Shown here one piece after another: positions 1 through 11,933 of a stretch of 64,000 bases of DNA. The position numbers and the translations under genes are program-made. Position 1 is the stretch's first letter, and every line of letters begins with the position of its first letter. This DNA is from Gyrodactylus bullatarudis (Eukaryota > Platyhelminthes > Monogenea > Gyrodactylidea > Gyrodactylidae), in assembly GCA_012064415.1 (NCBI GenBank), contig SSNU01000247.1, positions 868,629 through 932,628 on the forward strand, read 5' to 3'. The notes under the pieces were generated by a model. The model was not told the DNA's origin. It ran no database searches and was given only the letters and a program-made list of their open reading frames with translations.

Positions 1-2
1 AT

Positions 3-3000
3 ACTACGGTTAAAATTTGGGATATTTCTAAGAAAGGATGTATAAATACTTACAGAGGCCATACAAACTGTGTTAACGAAGTTAAATTCTCACCTGATGG
101 TAAATGGCTTGTATCAGCTAGCGATGATTGTACTGTTAAATTATGGTGCCTTACTACCGGCAAACTTTTGGCCGATTTAACTGGCCATACTGGGCCTATC
201 ACCTCAATCGCTTTTCACCCTACCAATTTGCTCTTGGCTACGGCCTCTTTAGATAAAACTGTACGCATATACGATCTTGAGACATTTTCCGTTTGTGCTG
301 TGAGTGGAATTGAGTTGGGTGCTACTCCAGTGCGAAAGCTGACTTTTCATCCTGATGGCTCATGTCTTTATTGTGCGACACAAGATTTCCTCAAAATTTA
401 CAACTACGAAAACATGGAATGCCTGGAGACCCTTTCAGTTGGCTGGCGAGCTGGTGGTGGAATTGTCGATATGGCTGTTGTTCCTACTTTTAATCAAATT
501 GTTGCCTCCTGTCTTACTCAGAGCTATGTATCGACCTACGTGGTTGATGCCAAATCTTGTCTACCCTTTTCAATTGAAGATGATCTCTTAGATGATGAAG
601 GATCGGATTTTAACGAGGCTACTTCTGATAACAATCCAATGCTCAGAGAGAAAAATGAACAGACCTTTATTAGGCCAGTCTTTTCTCGGCCAAATAATCT
701 CTCTACCCCTACTAATTCTACTACTGGGAAGAGGAAAAGTTTTTGTCTCATTGGAGAAGAGAATCAAAGAACCATTGTCCGAGTGAGTAATTCAATTCTC
801 AATGTCTTTCTTGGTCCACTCTGAATTTTGATTATTTTGGTAAAAATGAAAAAAACCAGTTCAAAATTTTTCTATCTATTGAATAGAAATTAGTATTTAG
901 ACAAATGCTTCTTTTTTCATTTGTATATTCTCTCTCATTCATTCACTCACTCACTCAGTTTCTGGTTCTTGTCTTTTTTAATTTACACATTTATTTCATA
1001 AAGCTAAGCCATGTCTATCTTTTACGCTTTCTTCTTACTGTCTCAACTGCTGTATTTGATAAATAAATACAAAGTCTCTCTCTCTCTAAATATATATAGG
1101 TTTTATGTCTACAAATGTGTATCTCACGACCTCTCTTCTTTCTCTAATCATATTGAAGATGATTATGTCTCAATTGTATTAATTATTATCATTTGGTTCA
1201 AGTTCAAACCAATTGTCAACTCAATCAATAATAATCTATCCTTGAGCTGAATCTATTTAAAAGTTCTTGGTTCTTTCATTCAGTTCTGTGTTGACTATCC
1301 TAGTTTCCATATTACCTATGGTAAGACACAATTTTTTGTTCTGATATACAAAATTCCCAAATCATCAAAATTCACGTAATTTCCTAGAAATATCTTTCAA
1401 CATGTGAAAAAAGAATCAAAATATCTTTTCTCCTGGTCATTTTCTTTCCATATCTATCTAAAATAATTTCATCAAATACTTCTATTCAGGAGTTGCATTA
1501 TGCCTTTCTCTCATTCTTTTGTACTCTACTGAATCGATAGATCAACTTTTCTCTCGCTCTTTAAAGAATCACCCAAAAAATAATTATAATAAGGGCGCCT
1601 ACTCTGAATTTTATTGAACTGAATGCACTAATAAAAGTAAAGAAGGGAGTGCATAATTACTATTCTCTATAAATATTTTTTATCTTAATTAATCTTGGTG
1701 TCTTCATCTTTTTTACACAGGGTTCACACAACTATTTTATTATGAATGAATTATCTTGCTTACAATTTTGATCTTTTTTTTTAATTTCACTCACGAATAA
1801 CACAGTCTAGCAAATTAACACTTTTTCTTTATACTCTGAAATTTTGACAATTTCTTAGCCTTTGGATTTCGAAAAATATTCGAATTTGTGTTTGACCGAA
1901 TTTAAGGTCTTATTTTTGCTCTAAAAAGTTTATTGAAGCTCGCATTAAAATTCTTAAAGAATTGTTATAAACTGCGAAAAATTCTCTACAACTCGTTGCC
2001 TCAAACTTTTTAGCTATCAGCTCTAGTTTAGAAGTTATCCTCGATAGTATCTCTCTGATTTCGGTTTTTTAGCAAAATCATCAATTTCAAATCTCTTTTT
2101 GAATCTGTTAGGCATGGCGCAGGAAATTTTCCTTAATCTGTGAAAATAGTTGAATTTTATGAATCTGATTTTAAAATTTGGAAAAAAATCTTCATTTCGA
2201 TCTTAAACACGAGGATTTGAATGAATAGTTTTAAATACTATAGCTTTCTAAAATATTTTTTTGCTAGACTGTGTAATTTGTTATTTTTTCTCTAATGAAT
2301 AGGAAGATCCGAATAACCTAATAAATGACGAAACAGAATGTGAATCTTTCTATTGCTCTCCTGTCATTGACGATCGTGAGGAATATAATCGAGTTTTCTG
2401 TCCAAGGAGACGTCTTGATCGTAGTCCAAACAAGTATGAAGCTAATAACGAGGAAGACAATACACCCACACGACAAGAATCATTACCACTAGGCACACCC
2501 CTCACCTATAGACAGCAAAACTATCAAAAACATCCACACATGAATGGTAAAAAGTCTGATAATGTCTCTTCTAATAGTCAATATGAACGTGAAATTCAAA
2601 ACGAAAATATTCCCAATGGTTAGCTGAATTTATAATCCTTAATTATTATAATTAGCAAAATCGCCTAGATCAGTGTGCAATCAATTTAGTATTTACTAAT
2701 ATTATTTAGTTATTGATTTTTTTTCATTAATGAAACAAGTCGAACTGTAGTAAACAATTGTATTTCATTCATTCTCAATTTCTAGCCAATGAAATACAAA
2801 CTATAAGTTAGAACCAATAAAAGTAGAATATAGATTATTTCCTAAAGAATTATAATTCACAAATAAACCTTCAAGTTGCCCTCGAATGGTTTCAAAAATA
2901 CCACTCATTCTTTCATTGTGAGTTTGAAGTAAATCCAGGGGAATCTGTGACTTAATACATGGCGGCACTAACTAGAAAGGACTAATTTTTAATTGACTTT

Positions 3001-5692
3001 GCAAATGATGTATTTTTTGAAATGGTGAAATAAACAGTGTATATTTCCATGGTTATGGATCTTTGTTTAGATATTAACACTGCCTATTGTATTATCATTA
3101 CTATTTCATATTGCAATTATCCAATAGAATAATAACTTCATCCAATACTTTGAATTCTTCTCTAGTCTGCAGTAATCCCTGTGTAGAGAACAATAACAAC
3201 AACATTACCTATCCAACCAGTACCACAAGTAACACTACCAATACTCCAAATCGGTTCACCAATGTTTTCCAGAAGCCATCAAGTCAGACAAACATCCCTC
3301 AAACAGTCCCCATGAACAATAACAATAACTCAGCCAGTAATATTGATGAAAGACCCCCTTGGAATCCATTCTTTGCCACCAAGGTACATGATACTTCAAA
3401 TTTCCCTCCTCGAAAATTCATAATAATAATTCTTTTAACTTGACAGCCAGATCAATTGAAAACGGACTCCAATATTGATGATAATATAATCGACTTGCCC
3501 ACAGAAGACTATTCAAACTTTGACCAGAATGATATTGACCATTTGAGAAATATTAGGGGCTCGCATAGCTCATTTATTACTGTGATTGAAGGGCGTCGAC
3601 AATGCCTCGAGTCAATAAAGGCACAATGGGCCTCAAATAGTCCTCTGAAGGCTGTTGAGGCCACAGTTGCTATCAAGGATGCAGCTGTGTTGGTTGATTT
3701 CCTATCAATTCTGAATCAGAACTCGTGAGTTTTCAACCAATTATAACTGAGAAAATATCTATAAGGGTAATACAAAATTTTATTTTCCCCGAACAATGTT
3801 TCTTGCCTTGATCAAAAATTTGTTTTAACCGAAAAACCACATTTTTGAATAGAATCATCAAAATTTACCCAATTTCCTAGGAATTTCTTTCAACGTGTGA
3901 AAAATCTTTTACTATTTTTATTCAAAATGTTGCAAAAACTTTTCTAAAACCTCAATTTCGTACTTTCTCGTAGTAAAATTCATTGAAATAATCTTGGCAC
4001 GTGTTCAAAAAATTTTCATTTTCAATTGAGATTTTGTAAATCAGAACAAAATGGAAAACGTATGGTTTCATACGAGAAAATGTTTTTTTTCGATTATCTT
4101 CAAAATGAAATTAAGGCTGGGAAAATTCGAAAGTTTTGGCCTATTCTAATGTCTATAAATAGTAGTGTAGTTCATGATAAACCCTCAGATATTGAGAATA
4201 TCCATAAAAGAAGTGTTAAACTCTAAATGTTTTACTTGATTCTGGGTACATGATAATGGTCATTACATTTTAGTGACTAATCCATAAAAAGATTTGTGTA
4301 AATGAAGAGAAAGATGCTGAACTCTTTTCTTTTTATAGAAAATGGTGGAGCCTAGACATTGCCAAGACTCTTTTGCCTAGCCTCGCTACTCTCATCAAGA
4401 GTAAATACAATACGTGAGTTATTCCATTACCAAAACCTTGTTCAATTTCTCTCACCTCACAACTCTTTTGAGGACAACTAGATTTTCATGAATAGACTAA
4501 GCTTTAAGATTCCATCCAATCTCTTTTTCAATATTTTTCATCTCTCTCTCTCAATTTCATCTTGAAAAAAAGCAGAAAAAATGAACATATTGATTGTGTC
4601 AACATTTGTCAAAATCTTTTCTTCATGACTAACCAAGTGTTTACAGAGGAATCTTCCTTTCAAATTATTCGAATCATCGCTCACCTAGTCTGGTGGAGAT
4701 AGAAAACCAAAATTCAATTCTTACATTCCATTTCTAGCTGTACTACAATATTTAAATAGAAACATGTATTTTCTTTTGAGTTAAATAATAGATCTGCTAT
4801 TGATTGTTTTTTTTCTCATTCTTTCATTCTATAGGCATGTGGAGACCACGTGTCAGTCATTGAAAATAGTTCTACGTCATTTCTCTTCATTGATTGCGTC
4901 CACGGCGAAGGGACACCACCCGCATATTGGTGTGGATCTCTACCAAGAACAAAGGTTGGTTCTTTTTCTCAATAATAAACTAATTAATCTGAGATCATTT
5001 TTAGTGATACTCTTGAAATAATTTCTATTCCACCGATAATTTTTTTCTTATCCCTTTGACAATCCCTCACAATTGCATTCCAAGATGAACGAACTCTATT
5101 GCGTAGTAAACTATAGTTTAACTATCAAACATCTCTAATAGAAATTTCTATCGATCTATCTCCATTCTATTTCCTGATCCACATTCATAACAATAAAATA
5201 ACAGACCTATTCTTACTTTAGGACTAGGCTGTACTTTAATACAAGCGTACTTGGGATATCAAATGTAATGTTCTATTTTCTTTATCGTGCTTTAAAAGAT
5301 TTAGTCTGTGTAATATACACTGTATATCATGCAGTCAATGTAGAATTTCGATTATCCTTTATGAGAGGTTTAAAATACAAATTTAAATTAGACGGGGTAG
5401 CACAAAGACCTACCAAAGTTTATTCTATTATTAAATTATGGAATTACGTTCTTATTTTCAGAATTAGGTATATTATCTCGAGTCTCAATTCTAAGTTTTA
5501 AGTCTATTTTCTCAAGACTCAAGTTTTATTCTTAATTTAAATTTGCATTATTCACCTAACAGAATTCAAAAATGCCGAGATTGCCTTAGCTTTTTGGAAT
5601 CAATACGTCTCATTCTCGAATCTCCAGACATTCAAGAGAAGGCAGGACCAGTTGGCAAGGAGACCAAAGTTCTCTTCACCATGCTCGACTAA
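3..5692 (+). CDS. KATNB1: Katanin p80 subunit (KATNB1), 3' part, 7 exons
   Basis: Regulatory subunit of the microtubule-severing katanin complex; it targets the p60 AAA ATPase to centrosomes and microtubule minus ends. Exons: <3..782, 2303..2618, 3166..3383, 3447..3724, 4339..4413, 4835..4954, 5563..5692; all junctions are GT-AG and the phases agree. The window opens inside WD40 repeats, visible as GHTNCVNEVKFSPDGKW and GHTGPITSIAFHP, followed by the family segment with YVVDAKS. A long Asn/Ser/Thr-rich linker (exons 2-3) leads to the con80 domain (exons 4-7) that binds p60, with KAVEATVAIKDAAVLVDFL, a KWWSLD stretch and GVDLYQEQR. The stop is TAA at 5690-5692. The N-terminal WD repeats lie upstream of the window. 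Identity is inferred from both the WD40 and con80 parts, so I am confident; the exact linker length is less certain. Confidence 0.93.
783..2302 (+). other. KATNB1 intron, 1.5 kb
   Basis: Intron with donor GTGAGT after an Arg codon and acceptor AATAG before GAAGATCC, phase 0. It is AT-rich. Around 1360-1412 it holds a ~50-base stretch that recurs, about 85% identical by eye, at about 3850-3902 in a later intron of the same gene. I see no coding exon inside. Confidence 0.75.
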
Positions 5693-6605
5693 TTCTATAG
5701 CCTTGATCAACTCGTTGCATTTAACGTTGAAAATTTCTTTTATGAATAAGACAATATTCCCATTTTTAAGCATTCTACAGCATTAGTTCATCCCTCAACA
5801 TTATTCTGCAAGCGGCCTTTAAGTTTGATTTTTCAATTACATGAGATAAACTCAGATTCTTTCTCAACATTTTACCTCGAACAAGTATGTTATTTTTATT
5901 GCAACATTGGTGCTGATACTGCATTGCCTATTTTCTTATTCATACATCAAATGTTTAATTTGTATCATAAAGATTAAAACACTACTGAGATGGTAGTCTA
6001 AAACATTTATTATCAAGAATCTAATGTAAATATCCACTATTATTTTATTTATTACCAAGCTACTATCAAGTAGATATTATGATTATACAATATTAATTAC
6101 ATGTATGAAAATTTTCAGAAAAATGCTGTTCAATATAAAAAAATTTGTATATACAGAGAGAAAAATTTCATTCTCAAAGAATAATTGCTTGTTTAGCTTT
6201 GAGAAATACTGTTTACTTTCCGTTTAAAAAAATTGAAAATCAAATACCTTTAACAGAGCTATTGGATTTACTGTTTTTTTGTCAATATCAAACCTCGTCA
6301 TTTTTTTTACTAAATGTATCAGAATTTCATTATTTGATCAAATAATTGGTTGCTTAAAGAATTCTTTATTAATCTAGGAATTGATATGAAAAATATTTTC
6401 CATTATGCTAGTAGTTTTAGGTTTTACCTGACCACAGAGATGTAAATATTTTTCTATTCTCAAAGTTGGAGATTGTTAACTCTAGCTTCTACACATTTTT
6501 TTCATATTGAACAATCTACTGTACTTATTGTGACTGACTACTATGTACCGTCCTGCTGACTCAACACAAAATTCTGTTTTTTTCCATGATTGATTTACCT
6601 ACACT

Positions 6606-6811
6606 TTAACCCTGTCGGTGCCGAAATTATTTCACAATTTTTATAAAAACCAAAATTTAGCTATGAAGTTATTTGGCCAAAAATATTACTAATGCAATTT
6701 CACATTGTGGGCTTCAATTTAAACTTTAATTGATCCAGAAATCTATCAAACTGGTAGAGTTATAAATGTTCAAAAAAATTGTAAAATGGACAATGGCACC
6801 AAAAGGGTTAA
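6606..6811. mobile_element. piggyBac-like MITE, about 0.2 kb
   Basis: The ends are inverted repeats. The left starts TTAACCCTGTCGGTGCC at 6606. The right, read on the minus strand from 6811, starts TTAACCCTTTTGGTGCC. TTAA at 6606-6609 and 6808-6811 fits the TTAA target duplication, and CCC termini are typical of piggyBac-like elements. Similarity of the arms continues imperfectly inward as AT-rich sequence around ACAATTTTT. There is no transposase, so it is non-autonomous. It sits between KATNB1 and the ceramidase gene. Confidence 0.7.
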
Positions 6812-7262
6812 TAACTGATTCAGGTCGAAGATGTTTCGATGTACGCATGCAAGACTGGCTTTTCTCGCTGGATTCTTGGGGATTCATCTAGTGCTTGCTG
6901 AGCTTTCAAAGGCTCTAGAGACATTTTTCAGGTTCTTCATAGACCATAAATACTTACTTGCAAGGACCCCTCATAACTCCTCTAGTCGTTCGTGACAGTT
7001 GAAACTAAATTTTTTTCGTTGTTTATTCCGATTAATTCAAATAATACTTAAACTCGATCATGTGGACACTGTTCCTACAAACTTTCACCCCTCAAACTAA
7101 AAAACTAGAATCTTGTCTCAACGACCATCATTGAAGTAGCATTCATTTTTCCAAATACTCTAATTCTTTCAAAGTTCTGCATGACTAAACTTATTTTTTA
7201 ATCTAAAAATTTATAGTCATGTAATGGAAAATAAAGTTTTCAATTTATAAAAATAAATAAAA

Positions 7263-7268
7263 TTTATT
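7263..7268 (-). terminator. Poly(A) signal of the ceramidase gene
   Basis: AATAAA on the minus strand, about 40 bases beyond the stop codon at 7307. Its position suits cleavage of the ceramidase transcript. Confidence 0.5.
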
Positions 7269-7306
7269 TTATGCATGGATGTAGTTTAAATCTTTGTCTT
7301 TTTCTC

Positions 7307-9683
7307 TCAGCATACAATTCTGAATGTTGATGAAGTGCCTGTGAACTTGTAGTATTTCAAAAGTCTTTTGGCTGTTCCATGGTATAGAATTCTAAACTCT
7401 CCTTGATAGCATCCCCCGTATAAATCATCGAGATCCCATTCTATCCGAACTGTACTCCTGCCGAATATCTTTGCTAAGAGCCCGCGACGTTCCCAAATAA
7501 ACTTTGTTTCCCAATCCTTGTCAGTTTTTACAGTTATCCATTTTTCGTTCTCTTTCTTTTGAACTTCCAAGAAGGTATCATCCAACATCATGTCATTACG
7601 AGGATTAGCACCGACAAATTCCACCCCTACGACTTCTTTCTCCTAAACCAGAATAGTACTTTAATCAATCATCGGAATATGCGTCATAAATCATTAATTA
7701 CATCATTAATATCCTTAGATATGCGAAAAATAAGGAATAATTATCTTTGAACCCACATGATAAATTGGATTTGGCTCCAGAGTCACGTCCCCGAATGAAT
7801 ATCCAAACGGTGTACTATCATAAATAACAGGTGTGATCAATGTCTTGGTCTTATTCACAAAATCAGGCAGTTCTGGTCCTCTTCTTGGCTTGGTGTCCTA
7901 AAATAAATCTATTACACATCAAATGAAGAGTTCAATAAAATTTCTTTCATAAACTTAAGAAATTAAATCATTAAACATATAAGTTGAATCACACCTTTTT
8001 TATGTGTTCAATAAGCCTTTCAAATTGTTCAATCAATGCCCTGAGGGTATTCGGTCCAAATATTGTGGAAGCACCTTCATAACGCTGTACCTGATACTCC
8101 TCATATGTGGTTATATAATCAATATAGGTATTCGAAAGGCCAGACAACGCAACAATCTCACCAGAAGGTCCTTCACATTCTTTCCTGAAACAATCGTTGG
8201 GCTGATCTCCCCAGAGTGTCTTCTTAACAGCAGTTCTTACTCGTCTTCCAGCCATTGTTGTAAATTCACCAGGTAGGCCAACTATGTAGAGTTTGCCCAG
8301 CTTGAAGACTTGAGTCTCCACTATTTCCGGGGTCCACTCATAAGGGAAAGAAATTTCGCCAGTGGCCAGGAGAACTGGTTTTGGTGCCTGACATTCAATC
8401 ATTTCTTTGCTCGGTTTCTTGATGAAGCTTTTGATAATATTCCAGAATTTTGTTCCATTTTTCATGCCCTGAACAAAATCGAAAGCTCCTGGGCCATCTG
8501 TAGTGCCAGCAGCAAAACTGTAGCCCATTGCTGCCTTACAAGTATGGAGAATTTTTTGCTAGAGAAATTAAATAAACAAAAAAACCTACTGAGATACCCT
8601 CTCTAGGATCATATTCAACTTTAGCCTTTGTCATATCAATTGTCTGATGAACATGTTGGATTGGGCCGGAAATTTCTTCCTTGGCTTTATCCCACAATTC
8701 CAAAGCCTTGGTGTATTGTTTCTCCGCTATAATTTTGGTAGATTCAAACATGTCCTTTCCTGGACCGAAGGCTATGCATTTCTCTGATCTTCCATTGCAT
8801 GTACTCGACTTGTAATCGCATGGGAGTCCAGTGTCGATGCATTTTGGACCAGCAAGATTTGGAGAGTTGTCGCCTTCATTTGCTTGTGCAAATGCTGCCA
8901 CGAAATCTTTGTTGATTTCGTTGAATTTTTGTTCAAACAAGAGACTAGCTAAACCCTTATTGTCACTACTTGAGAGTGTATTTGTATTATTCATGCTTAC
9001 ACCGTGAACTGGGAACCAATTCAACATTCCGATTGGCTTATTATCCTCAGTCATGAACTTCAATAAGATCATTTCAACGTCAGTATTGTGGAAGTAATTA
9101 TCTCTTTCTTCTTTGGGATTAAACTCATAAGAATAAGGACTTCTGTTAATGTTTGAGTTGATCAAATCACCGCGAGCTACATACACTTTGCCTGCCTGCA
9201 TGTTGTCAAGTGCCAATTTTACACTTTTGAAAAGACCATCAACAAAAGCTTCGAAAGACTGTTTGACAAAACCTCTTGAAGTTATATCATAGAGAAGATA
9301 TTGAAAGAATCCAGCTGGACCAGAATGTGTATGAGTGGCTGAGATCATAATGTTTTCCTCGGAATATTTTGATCCAAAGGCTTCTTGGATTTTTCTTATC
9401 AGAGCAGTCCTGACAGACTGGGAAACCATACCTTGATCAACAGAAATATAAATTATTGTCTGCTGATCATCTTGTATAACGAAAGCTCTACTGTAAAGTC
9501 TTAAATGAATTCCATTATTGATTTGTTCAGCTTGAGCATAGCCCATCTTAAAACATTGATTAAGAATAACCGTACCATATTAGTTTCAGCAACAGGACCT
9601 GTGATATCTGCCCTACCGACTCCTATGTAGTAAGCACTGGCATAGCCGAATAGGACGAGTAATAAAAACGATAAAATTTTCAT
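7307..9683 (-). CDS. Neutral ceramidase, secreted, 5 exons, 701 aa
   Basis: Hydrolyses ceramide to sphingosine and fatty acid; a secreted or cell-surface zinc amidase. Exons in transcript order: 9683..9576, 9546..8590, 8558..7995, 7897..7757, 7642..7307; all phase 0, giving 701 residues, the normal family length. A hydrophobic signal peptide (residues 1-17) ends before YYIGVGRADITGP. Zinc-binding THTHSGP lies at about 107-113 and PVHGV near 215. The catalytic serine is in EGDNSPN (Ser about 264). The stretch MGYSFAAGTTDGPG and the late GLSNTYIDYITTYEEYQ are family hallmarks. The fourth-to-fifth exon junction uses donor GTGGGT after CAT, chosen because it restores the conserved spacing before EVV. 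The first two introns are only 29 and 31 nt. The start codon is 97 bp from that of ELP3. Confidence 0.95.
8559..8589 (-). other. 31-nt intron in ceramidase
   Basis: Donor GTAGGT, acceptor TCTCTAG, phase 0. Splicing joins GIS to QKILHTCKAAMGYSF, whose CK..MGYSF segment is conserved in neutral ceramidases. Without splicing the frame is lost. Confidence 0.85.
9547..9575 (-). other. 29-nt intron in ceramidase
   Basis: Donor GTACGG, acceptor TTTTAAG, between ATG (Met36) and ATGGGCTAT. Removing it joins the signal-peptide exon to the conserved MGYAQA segment in frame; leaving it in shifts the frame (29 is not a multiple of 3). A TTAAT near its middle could be the branch site. Confidence 0.85.
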
Positions 9684-9780
9684 TTAATTGAATTTAATTT
9701 TCCTCCCTACAAATTAACTTAAACAGATTCAATTAATCTCAAGTTTCTTGTTCTATACTTACAACAATTCAAAAATTTTG
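9684..9780. promoter_or_regulatory. Bidirectional promoter, ceramidase / ELP3
   Basis: Only 97 bp separate the ceramidase start codon (-) from the ELP3 start codon (+). Both 5' UTRs and both core promoters must lie in or overlap this AT-rich interval. No TATA box stands out. Confidence 0.55.
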
Positions 9781-11933
9781 ATGCCTAAACCAATAAAAAG
9801 TAATTTTTACTGATTTAACTGCTCTTTCCAGAGCCAAATGTTCCTCAGGAAGAACTTATGGTATTAACAATCTCTGAGATTGTTCAAGAGCTCATAAAAT
9901 CTCATAAGAACAAGGAGAATGTTGACTTGAATAAGTAATTTGCACTTGTTAATTATTCATCCATCAAGACTTAAAGGTGAAGTTTCCAAAAAATATTTCC
10001 TCACATCCCAACCTCGCCTCGTTGATATTATTGCTGGTGTTCCTATCGAATATAAATCAGCTTTATATCCAATTCTCAAAGCCAAACCTGTCCGATCAGC
10101 TAGTGGGGTTAGTTTTGCGTTTTTTAATAATTTATCCTTCTAGATTGTGGTCGTTGCTGTCATGTGCAAACCCCACCGATGTCCTCATATAGCTATGACT
10201 GGTAATGTTTGTGTATATTGTCCTGGTGGACCGGATTCTGATTTTGAATACTCCACCCAGTCCTACACTGGCTATGAGCCCACTTCAATGAGAGCTATTC
10301 GGGCTAGATATGATCCTTACCTACAAGCGCGCCATAGACTGGACCAACTTAAGGAACTGGGTCATGCTTGTGACAAGGTGGAATTTATTATCATGGGTGG
10401 CACTTTCATGGCTCTCACAGAAGAATACAAAGATTATTTCATCAGAAATCTTCATGATGCCTGTTCTGGTAATCGAAGTTTGAACGTTGAGGAAGCTGTT
10501 CAATACTCACAGAATAGTAAAACCAAATGTGTCGGAATTACTATAGAAACTAGGCCAGATTATGCATTGAAGAAGCACTTGAACGAAATGTTAGCCTATG
10601 GTTGTACTAGGCTTGAGATTGGTGTCCAAAGCGTTTACGAAGATGTTGCCAGAGATACTAATCGAGGTCACACAGTACGCTCAGTATGTGAGTCTTTTCA
10701 ATTGGCCAAAGATGCCGGATTTAAAGTTGTCTCCCATATGATGCCAGATCTTCCCAACGTTGGATATGAGAGAGATTTGGCCCAATTTGTTGAGTACTTT
10801 GAGAATCCAGACTTTCGTTCTGATGGTTTAAAGATTTATCCTACTCTCGTGATTCGGGGAACTGGTCTGTATGAACTCTGGAAGACACAGAGATATCGAA
10901 GCTATCCACCTGGTGTCCTGGTCGATTTGATCGCAAAGATACTGTCTCTTGTACCACCATGGACTAGAATTTATCGAATTCAAAGGGATATTCCAATGCC
11001 TTTGGTGACTAGTGGAGTTGAACATGGAAATATAAGAGAATTAGCCCTACGAAGAATGGCCGAACTGGGAACCAAATGTCGAGATGTCAGAACTAGAGAA
11101 GTGGGCATCCAGGAGATTCACAATAAAATCCAACCATATCAAGTAATTTTTTTTATTTTTCATTGACATTTCAAATTTCAACTTGTACATACGAATTTCC
11201 AGTAAAGATTTTTATATTTTTGGAAATATACTTATGAGTAGACACTTTATTATTTTATTTTAAAGTAATCTTTTATATATGCTAAAAACATATTTATACC
11301 TTCAAATCTACTTTTGAATGAGGTAAATGAATGGTCAAGAAAGGTTTAAAATTATCATTGATTTGTAATTTGGGTTCTGAGGAATGTAAGGGATCTTGAT
11401 AAATGAATTAAACGTATCGACTGTTGCTTGATGCATTCAAGATGGAAATTTTTCAAGCTTTTAGCTGATTCTAATATTATTGATCAAAATAATGAGTTTT
11501 TCAACTATTTCAGATTGAATTGATTCGCAGAGATTACTGTGCGAATGGAGGTTGGGAAACCTTCCTTTCATACGAGGACCCCCAGCAGGACATCTTATTG
11601 GGTCTTTTGCGATTGCGCCAATGCTCCAAGGATACTTTTCGCCCTGAACTCAAAGTCCCGACTAGTGATACAAACCTTCCTAATTGTTCCATTGTCAGAG
11701 AACTTCATGTTTACGGCAGTGCTGTGCCGATATCAGCAAAGGATCCCACCAAGTTCCAACATCAAGGCTTCGGTACCCTCCTGATGGAAGAAGCTGAACG
11801 TATTGCCATTGAAGAGCATGGCTCCCTCAAATTGGCTGTCATTTCTGGTGTTGGCGTTAGGCACTATTATCGCAAACTTGGATATCATCTCGAGGGACCA
11901 TACATGGTCAAGAATTTAACCTCAGAAAATTAA
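9781..11933 (+). CDS. ELP3: Elongator catalytic subunit ELP3, 5 exons, 559 aa
   Basis: tRNA uridine C5-carboxymethyl transferase of the Elongator complex; a radical-SAM domain and an acetyltransferase domain act together on wobble U34. Exons 9781..9799, 9832..9934, 9969..10107, 10144..11142, 11514..11933, phases consistent. The length matches known ELP3 (about 550). The radical-SAM cluster cysteines lie in [38 protein letters not shown] and the PRLVDII segment are near invariant in the family. The C-terminal GNAT domain shows the acetyl-CoA loop [16 protein letters not shown], ending with [16 protein letters not shown]. The first exon encodes just six residues and one base. The first three introns are 32, 34 and 36 nt; only the fourth (371 nt) is of ordinary size. 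Confidence 0.97.
9800..9831 (+). other. 32-nt intron 1 of ELP3
   Basis: Donor GTAATT, pyrimidine-rich acceptor CTCTTTCCAG, phase 1, with a TTTAAC branch-like motif about 14 bases from the acceptor. Confidence 0.8.
9935..9968 (+). other. 34-nt intron 2 of ELP3
   Basis: Donor GTAATT, acceptor CATCAAG, phase 2. Splicing restores a Lys codon and the conserved run leading to the [11 protein letters not shown] segment. Confidence 0.85.
10108..10143 (+). other. 36-nt intron 3 of ELP3
   Basis: Donor GTTAGT, acceptor CCTTCTAG, phase 0, between SASG and [15 protein letters not shown], where ELP3 proteins are continuous. Retained, it ends in an in-frame TAG formed by the acceptor itself. Confidence 0.9.

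Larger units (their letters stand above)
5693..7306. other. Spacer between convergent KATNB1 and ceramidase
   Basis: AT-rich and without a supportable gene. It holds 3' untranslated sequence of both convergent genes and the TTAA-flanked MITE at 6606-6811. The short open frames at 5268-5501 and 6145-6345 have no protein-like composition. Confidence 0.7.

Noticed and set aside
5268..5501. Open frame in the last KATNB1 intron.
   Set aside because: It lies inside an intron whose flanking exons join in phase; no recognisable protein.
7751..7756. Alternative donor in ceramidase one codon and a base further downstream (GTTCAA).
   Set aside because: It would leave phase 1 and require an acceptor inside GAGAAAG; the GTGGGT donor with TTTAG|GAG keeps phase and the family spacing before EVV.
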